Below are positions 6,671-11,017 of a stretch of DNA of 11,017 nt, piece after piece (position 1 is the stretch's first letter; each line of letters starts with the position of its first letter). This DNA is from Planctomycetia bacterium (lineage in GTDB: Bacteria; Planctomycetota; Planctomycetia; Pirellulales; UBA1268): positions 1-11,017 of the forward strand of contig RFUD01000041.1 of the NCBI GenBank assembly GCA_009923125.1, in the 5' to 3' direction. Made by a program: the position numbers and the translations under genes. The notes below the pieces were generated by a model that searched no databases, was not told where the DNA came from, and was given only the letters and a program-made list of their open reading frames with translations.

Positions 6671-8031
6671 TCGCATCCCGCGGCCTCGCCCGCATGCTTC
6701 GGACGTCGTGCGTCGTGGCCCTGTCGCTCATGGTGGCCGCGACGGCGCCGGCCCAAACGGCCACCTCGCCGGCCGACTTCCTCGCCACCTGGAGACTGGA
6801 TCGGGGGTCCCGCGACGGGCTCGAGGCGGCCGGCCCGTGGAGCGACGCGAAGCTGCAACTCTGCCTGCGATTGCTCGCCCGGTTGGCGCTCGCCCCAGCC
6901 GACGCCTACGCCGGCTGGGTCGAGAAGGCGTCGCCGGCCGACGCCGCGACGGACGCGGGCGACGTGCTCGTGCGGATCGAGGGCCGGGCGGTGCTCGCGG
7001 CGCCGCTGCCGCTGCCGCCCGCCCTCGCCGAGATCGCCAATCGGCCCGCGATCGACCTCGTGCGTGTCCGCACTCCGCATGGAAACGTGGACGTCATCGC
7101 CGACGCCGTGCCCCGGTCGTGGCCCCGCTGGGAGCCGATCGACGAGCGGGTGTCGGTGGTGGGGATCGCCCTGTCGAAGTCCGCGGGCCCGACGCCGGAC
7201 CCGCCCGCCGGATCCCGGGCGGCATGGCCCGCCGAGCCGGCGTCGCTGCTGATCGCCGCCAGACGCGTGGCGTGGCATCCACCCACCCCCCTCGGCGACC
7301 TGGGGATGGATTACGGGCTCTTCGACGGTGTCGTGGATGGCCAGAAACTCGTCGCCGGCGACACCGACGCCTTCTACGCGCTGCTGGCGGCCGTCGGCCG
7401 CGGTCCGCGGGCCACGCCCGAGGCGGCGGCCGGACCGGTGACGGACGCGCTGTCGCTCATCGATCCGGCACGCGGCTGGTTCGCGAAGCACCGCGGCGAT
7501 CCCGTCACGTTCCAGGGCACGGCGCGGCGGGCGACACGGATCCAGATCGACGAGCCGCGCCGCCGCCGGGAGATCGGGGGCGACCACTATTGGGAGCTCT
7601 ACGTCTTCGTCCCCACATCGCTGATCAGGATCAACGACCGGCTGCAGGAGACCTATCCCATCGTGTGCTGCGTCCGCGAACTGCCCGCGGGCATGCCCAC
7701 CGGGCAGGCGATCAACGAGCAGGTGCGGGTCACCGGCTTCGCGATGAAGCGCTACGCCTACCCGTTGCCGAAGGTCCGCCGCGAGAACGGGGGCGAGCAG
7801 GGGGCCGCCGACGGGCGTCAGGAAACGCCGCTGGTGATCGGCACGCGGGCCGTGTGGATGCCGGAGCCGTCGGCGGCGGGGGCCACGAGCCTCCTCGGAT
7901 GGGTGTTCCTCGGACTCGCCGGTCTCGTCGGGCTCGTGCTCGCCGTCGGTGCCTGGCGGTACGGCCGCGACGCCCGCCGGGAGCGGGAACGGCAGCGGGC
8001 CGGCCTGCCCGACAAGCTCCAACTGCCGTAG
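6667..8031 (+). CDS. Unknown exported membrane protein with two copies of the neighbour's module
   Basis: No named family is recognised. The protein is 454 aa from GTG 6667, chosen for the GTGA overlap and the Shine-Dalgarno at 6653; ATG 6694 would give 445 aa. A signal sequence covers about 10-30 (ending APAQ). Unit 1 (about 65-206) and unit 2 (about 231-401) each have a short helical part and then a strand-rich part. Matching blocks are IDERVSVVGIALSKSAG (158-174) with INEQVRVTGFAMKRYAY (349-365), and SLLIAARRVAW (193-203) with PLVIGTRAVWM (388-398). Unit 2 carries LPAGMPTG (339-346), identical to the upstream protein. A C-terminal membrane helix (about 408-430) is followed by a charged tail, so the two units probably sit outside the cytoplasmic membrane. 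It is the last gene of the oxidase-linked run. Confidence 0.85.
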   Translation: MIASRGLARMLRTSCVVALSLMVAATAPAQTATSPADFLATWRLDRGSRDGLEAAGPWSDAKLQLCLRLLARLALAPADAYAGWVEKASPADAATDAGDVLVRIEGRAVLAAPLPLPPALAEIANRPAIDLVRVRTPHGNVDVIADAVPRSWPRWEPIDERVSVVGIALSKSAGPTPDPPAGSRAAWPAEPASLLIAARRVAWHPPTPLGDLGMDYGLFDGVVDGQKLVAGDTDAFYALLAAVGRGPRATPEAAAGPVTDALSLIDPARGWFAKHRGDPVTFQGTARRATRIQIDEPRRRREIGGDHYWELYVFVPTSLIRINDRLQETYPIVCCVRELPAGMPTGQAINEQVRVTGFAMKRYAYPLPKVRRENGGEQGAADGRQETPLVIGTRAVWMPEPSAAGATSLLGWVFLGLAGLVGLVLAVGAWRYGRDARRERERQRAGLPDKLQLP

Positions 8032-8093
8032 CCGGCGCACGGGGCTTGTCGGCGCGACGGGGCGGGGCGAAACTCCGCCCGACCATCCATCCC

Positions 8094-8099
8094 GAGGAG
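8094..8099 (+). promoter_or_regulatory. Ribosome binding site of malate dehydrogenase
   Basis: GAGGAG lies seven bases before the ATG at 8107, in the 75-base gap after the previous gene. The same gap has a GC hairpin (GGGCGG 8060-8065 with CCGCCC 8075-8080) that has no T-run after it. I see no convincing -35/-10 promoter. Confidence 0.75.
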
Positions 8100-8106
8100 A
8101 CTCGTC

Positions 8107-9051
8107 ATGCGACGCGCGAAGATTTCGATCATCGGTGCCGGCAACGTCGGTGCGACCACGGCCCACTGGTGTGCCGCCGCCGAACTCGGCGATGTCGTGC
8201 TGCTCGACATCCCGGCCACCGAGGGCATGCCGGCGGGCAAGGCGCTCGACCTCTTCCAGGCGTCGCCGATCATGGGGTTCGACGCCAAGCTCACGGGCAC
8301 CACGAACTGGGCCGACACGGCCGGCAGCGACGTGGTCGTGGTCACGGCCGGCATCGCCCGCAAGCCCGGGATGAGCCGTGACGACCTGCTCTCGACCAAC
8401 GCCAAGATCGTGGGCGACGTCGCCGCCCAGGTCCGCGACACGAGCCCGCAGGCCGTCGTGATCGTCGTCTCGAACCCCCTCGATGCCATGGTCCAGCGGA
8501 CCTTCCAGGTCACCGGCTTTCCGGCGGCCCGGGTCATCGGCCAGGCCGGCATCCTCGACACCGCCCGCTACCGGGCGTTCCTGGCGATGGAACTCGGCGT
8601 GAGCGTCGAGGACATCGCCGCGATGCTCCTCGGCGGCCATGGCGACACGATGGTGCCGATCCCGAGCTGCACCAGCGTGGGCGGCATCCCGGTCACGCAG
8701 CTCATCGCCAAGGACAAGCTCGACGCGATCGTGACGCGGGCCCGCAACGGGGGCGCCGAGATCGTGGGCCTGCTGAAGACCGGCAGCGCCTACTACGCCC
8801 CGGCGGCGGCCACGGCGCAGATGGTCGAGGCCGTCGTGCGCGACAAGAAGCGGCTCGTCCCCTGCGCGGCCTACTGCGACAAGGAATACGGCGTGGGTGG
8901 CTACTTCGTCGGCGTGCCGGTGATCCTGGGCAGTGGCGGCGTGGAAAAGGTGATCGAACTGTCGTTGCTTCCGGACGAACGGGCCGCCCTGGACAAGAGC
9001 ATCACGGCCGTCAAGGATCTCGTCGCCGCGATGAACCGGCTCGTCGGCTAG
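8107..9051 (+). CDS. mdh: NAD-dependent malate dehydrogenase (LDH-like type)
   Basis: This cytoplasmic enzyme interconverts malate and oxaloacetate with NAD+/NADH in the TCA cycle. The protein is 314 aa, typical of the LDH-like (tetrameric) malate dehydrogenases. The Rossmann motif is GAGNVG (10-15), and D34 at the end of the second strand predicts NAD over NADP. The mobile loop ARKPGMSRDDLL (84-95) has Arg at both substrate-contacting positions (R85, R91), which marks malate rather than lactate specificity. N123 lies in SNPLD, D151 and R154 in ILDTARYR, and the catalytic His in GGHGD is H178. All are intact. It has its own Shine-Dalgarno and is separated on both sides by non-coding DNA, so it may be transcribed alone. 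Lactate dehydrogenase is the less likely alternative because of R85. Confidence 0.95.
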   Translation: MRRAKISIIGAGNVGATTAHWCAAAELGDVVLLDIPATEGMPAGKALDLFQASPIMGFDAKLTGTTNWADTAGSDVVVVTAGIARKPGMSRDDLLSTNAKIVGDVAAQVRDTSPQAVVIVVSNPLDAMVQRTFQVTGFPAARVIGQAGILDTARYRAFLAMELGVSVEDIAAMLLGGHGDTMVPIPSCTSVGGIPVTQLIAKDKLDAIVTRARNGGAEIVGLLKTGSAYYAPAAATAQMVEAVVRDKKRLVPCAAYCDKEYGVGGYFVGVPVILGSGGVEKVIELSLLPDERAALDKSITAVKDLVAAMNRLVG

Positions 9052-9133
9052 TTGCCGCGCGGCCGCCTCTTGCCCTGCTTGCCGAGACTGCCGGAGCCGG
9101 GCGGCGCCGCGGAGCGTGACGTTGCCCGCGGTC

Positions 9134-9154
9134 GCGGGTTTCACTACAACCCGC
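9134..9154 (+). terminator. Hairpin after mdh, possible terminator or leader structure
   Basis: GCGGGTT (9134-9140) and AACCCGC (9148-9154) form a perfect 7-bp stem with a 7-base loop. No T-run follows, so it is not a classic intrinsic terminator. An alternative pairing, CCCGC (9125-9129) with GCGGG (9134-9138) followed by TTT, excludes this one. Confidence 0.35.
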
Positions 9155-9167
9155 CCGCGTCGGTCCC

Positions 9168-9187
9168 CGGGGCGGCGATCCGCCCCG
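9168..9187 (+). repeat. 8-bp perfect GC hairpin upstream of the hydrolase-like gene
   Basis: CGGGGCGG (9168-9175) and CCGCCCCG (9180-9187) flank a CGAT tetraloop, 31 bases before the ATG at 9219. It is very stable on paper and has no T-run. It could influence translation of the next gene or act with the upstream hairpin in the 167-base gap 9052-9218. I see nothing else in that gap. Confidence 0.4.
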
Positions 9188-9218
9188 CGCCTGCCGACGT
9201 CCTCCAGCGAGATCCTCC

Positions 9219-9881
9219 ATGGACCACCGGCTCTCCACACGCGCGCGTCGCCAGCGGTTCGCCGCGCCTCTCGACTGGATGGGACCCGACGCGGTGTTCA
9301 CGCCGCAGGGCTACGAGCCCGGATACGACTACCCGCTCCTCGTCTGGATTCCCGACCGATCGCAGCCGTTCGACCTCGGCCGCACGATGAAGCGGCTGAG
9401 CCTGCGCAACTATCTCGCCGTCATCCCCGCTTTCGCCTCCCACACGGGCGACGAGCCGCTGTGGGAAGCGATCGACAGGATGCGCGACAGGGCGAGCGTC
9501 CATCCGCGGCGCGTGTATCTCGTGGGGCAGGGTGCCGGCGGCAGCGATGCGTTCCGGATCGCCTGCCGCCACCCCGACGCGTTCGCCGGGGTCGTGTCGC
9601 TCGGGGGTCCGTTCCCGCTCGCCGAGGGCCTGTTCGCCCGACTCGCCGACGTCCGCCGCCTGCCGATGCTGTGGTGCTGCCATCGCACCGCCGACCCGGA
9701 AGTCGCCCGCCACACCGACCGCACGCTGCGGGTGTTCCACGCCGCGGGTGCAATGCTGTCGATGCGGATCTACCCAGGATCGAACGACCGCTCGCCGGCG
9801 ATCCTCGCCGACGTCAACCGCTGGCTCATGGATGAGATCTGCGGCACGTCGGCCCTCACCCCCTCGGCGACCGCATCATGA
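9219..9881 (+). CDS. Alpha/beta-hydrolase-like protein lacking the nucleophile serine (probable pseudoenzyme)
   Basis: The protein is 220 aa and resembles the esterase/PHB-depolymerase-type alpha/beta hydrolases. It has a first strand YPLLVWIPD (38-46), a nucleophile-elbow region RVYLVGQGAGGSDAFRIACRHPDAFAGVVSLGG split over 98-130, and a late strand LPMLWCCHRTADPEV (148-162) whose D159 fits the catalytic acid. In place of G-x-S-x-G the elbow reads G103-Q-G105-A-G107, with Gly (codon GGT, 9531-9533) at the serine position. The region YPGSNDR (185-191), where relatives place the catalytic His, has Asn. Ordinary esterase activity is therefore unlikely; a binding or scaffolding role is possible. 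No signal peptide is seen, so it should be cytoplasmic. The reading frame is intact, so this is not an ordinary decaying gene. It overlaps the next gene by ATGA. Confidence 0.8.
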   Translation: MDHRLSTRARRQRFAAPLDWMGPDAVFTPQGYEPGYDYPLLVWIPDRSQPFDLGRTMKRLSLRNYLAVIPAFASHTGDEPLWEAIDRMRDRASVHPRRVYLVGQGAGGSDAFRIACRHPDAFAGVVSLGGPFPLAEGLFARLADVRRLPMLWCCHRTADPEVARHTDRTLRVFHAAGAMLSMRIYPGSNDRSPAILADVNRWLMDEICGTSALTPSATAS

Positions 9882-10357
9882 CGTCCCGTACTCACGACGA
9901 TTCCCCCGCCCGCATGATCCTGCCGATGGTGCCGCCGCGCGGACTCGTCGAGGCGATCCTGCACGAGGTCCGCCTGGCCTGCGCCGCGCGGGGCCTTCCG
10001 GCGTGCGCGGTGACGGTGGACGTCGCCGATCGCCACGTGCTGCAGGTCGATCCGGCCACGATCCGCGACATCCTCGCGGGGCTGTTCCTGGCGGCCTTCG
10101 AGAATGCCTCGCGGCCCGCCGCCGAGAGCGACGCGCCGCAAGTGCGCGAGGTGGTCGTCACGAGCATCGAGCATGCCGACACGATCGAAATCGAGGTCGC
10201 GGACTCCGGGCCGCCGGGCGGCATCGCCGGCGACCCGGCGTTGCAGGCGCTGCTCGGCGCCGTGGGCGGTTCCCTGACGAACGCCGCCTGCCCGGAGGGC
10301 GGACGGGCCGTCACGCTCCGCCTCCCGCACCGTCGCCTGCGGAGACGCGCCGCCTAG
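9878..10357 (+). CDS. Short histidine-kinase-type ATPase domain protein, degenerate
   Basis: The protein is 159 aa and looks like an isolated HATPase_c (GHKL) domain. The N-box-like helix is ATIRDILAGLFLAAFENA (60-77), with E75 and N76 in the expected E-x-x-x-N region only in compressed form. The G1-like motif EIEVADSGPP (104-113) has D109 and G111. The end GGSLTNAACPEGGRAVTLRLP (130-150) matches the usual final strands of the fold. The second Gly-rich lid (GTGLGL) is missing, and no phosphoacceptor His domain precedes it. ATP binding is thus doubtful; it may be an anti-sigma- or kinase-derived regulator. It starts in an ATGA overlap with the hydrolase-like gene and ends 33 bases before the fliF-like gene, so a link to flagellar regulation is conceivable but unproven. 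Confidence 0.7.
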   Translation: MTSRTHDDSPARMILPMVPPRGLVEAILHEVRLACAARGLPACAVTVDVADRHVLQVDPATIRDILAGLFLAAFENASRPAAESDAPQVREVVVTSIEHADTIEIEVADSGPPGGIAGDPALQALLGAVGGSLTNAACPEGGRAVTLRLPHRRLRRRAA

Positions 10358-10390
10358 GCGATCAACCACTCCACCCGGGATGCCCAGTGC

Positions 10391-11017
10391 ATGGATGCAC
10401 GCCCCTTCTCCACGGACCGCCGCCCCACGTTCCTGACACCCGCCCAGGTGATCGCCCTCGGACTGGTCGCCGCCTCGCTCGGCTGGGCCGCCTGGCTGCT
10501 GCGCGGCCAGCCGATCCGTGAGGAGGTCGAACTCCTCGCCGGGAGCGTGCTGCCGTCGTCGGAGCTCGCCCTCATGGAGGCCGCCTTCGACCGCGCCCAG
10601 CTCACCGACTACCGCACCGAAGGGGGACGCGTGCACGTGCCGCGCAGCCGGCAGAGCGCCTACATGCGGGCCCTCGTGGATGCCGAAGCCCTGCCACGCG
10701 AGTTCGGCGGCAGCCTGCGACGGGCGCTCGCCAGCAACAGCCCCTGGCAGAGCCGCGCGATCCAGGCGGAACTCCTGCGCGTGGCCACGCAGGACGAGCT
10801 GTCGCTGGTGCTCTGTTCGATGCCCGGCATCGAGCGGGCCGCCGTGCTGTACGACATGGAGCAGCAGCCTGGCCTCACCGGCGGCAGCGTCAAGACGGCG
10901 AGCGTCAGCATCCGCACGCAGCCCGACGCCGAGCTCGACGCGACCCGCGTGCAGGCGATTCGTGTGCTCGTGGCCGCATCGATCGCCGGGCTCTCCCCCG
11001 ACCGCGTCGCCGTCACC
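10391..11017 (+). CDS. fliF: FliF-like flagellar MS-ring protein, N-terminal part (3' end outside window)
   Basis: 209 residues are visible and the frame is open at the window end. The first in-frame ATG after the stop at 10355-10357 is 10391. A short basic N-terminus leads to one membrane helix (about 16-37) and then the YscJ/FliF-type ring-building domains. Visible features are TEGGRVHVPRSRQSAYMRAL (76-95, the 'I-x-VP ... R-x-x-L' block), QAELLRVATQDEL (125-137, where the family has 'ELxRTI') and the second domain ending VQAIRVLVAASIAGLSPDRVAVT (187-209), which closely follows the family pattern 'LVAxSVxGLxPExVTV'. The protein should form the ring in the cytoplasmic membrane at the base of the flagellum. 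It is divergent: the usual GLP motif reads EALP. No lipobox is present, which argues against a type III secretion SctJ lipoprotein. More flagellar genes are expected downstream. Confidence 0.8.
   Translation, partial: MDARPFSTDRRPTFLTPAQVIALGLVAASLGWAAWLLRGQPIREEVELLAGSVLPSSELALMEAAFDRAQLTDYRTEGGRVHVPRSRQSAYMRALVDAEALPREFGGSLRRALASNSPWQSRAIQAELLRVATQDELSLVLCSMPGIERAAVLYDMEQQPGLTGGSVKTASVSIRTQPDAELDATRVQAIRVLVAASIAGLSPDRVAVT

Noticed and set aside
8060..8080. GC hairpin before mdh as a terminator
   Set aside because: The stem GGGCGG/CCGCCC is real, but no T-run follows and the Shine-Dalgarno of mdh begins 14 bases later, so I do not call a terminator.
6448..9240. 930-codon open frame on the minus strand
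   Set aside because: It runs antisense across three well-supported + genes, including malate dehydrogenase; its product is Arg/Gly/His-rich without motifs. It is a by-product of high GC.
1..11017. CRISPR arrays, tRNA or rRNA genes, insertion sequences, phage genes
   Set aside because: I saw no repeat-spacer pattern, cloverleaf-like sequence, transposase or integrase motif, or terminal inverted repeats.

Overview
This high-GC window reads as a stretch of a Planctomycetota-like chromosome. The phylum is an inference from base composition, the caa3-type oxidase gene order and the style of the lineage-specific membrane proteins; nothing in the window proves it. Every supported gene lies on the + strand. 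The long minus-strand open frames are GC-driven shadows.

Region 1 (1-5377) is a cytochrome c oxidase biogenesis cluster. It starts inside subunit I (coxA/ctaD, 3' end only). It continues with heme A synthase (ctaA/COX15 type), protoheme IX farnesyltransferase (ctaB), subunit III (coxC), a caa3-type subunit IV, a SCO1/SenC-type copper-delivery lipoprotein and a DUF420 (CtaM/YozB-like) membrane assembly protein. The cluster makes the catalytic core, converts heme B to heme O and then heme A, and delivers copper. Subunit II is not in the window and is expected upstream.

Region 2 (5385-8031) continues the same run with three proteins I cannot name: a small CxxC membrane protein and two larger membrane-anchored proteins. 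The two larger ones share a repeated beta-rich module, one copy in the first and two copies in the second. They are joined by 4-base stop/start overlaps (GTGA), so they are probably expressed with the oxidase genes. This is the best candidate in the window for an undescribed function, presumably linked to respiratory-complex assembly.

Region 3 (8032-9218) is a stand-alone NAD-dependent malate dehydrogenase of the LDH-like type with its own Shine-Dalgarno sequence. A 167-base gap containing several GC-rich hairpins follows.

Region 4 (9219-11017) holds an alpha/beta-hydrolase-like protein whose nucleophile serine, and apparently its catalytic histidine, are replaced. It overlaps by ATGA a short, degenerate histidine-kinase-type ATPase domain protein. 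After 33 bases comes the 5' part of a fliF-like flagellar MS-ring gene that runs off the window. The last three genes look like a separate transcription unit entering a flagellar locus.
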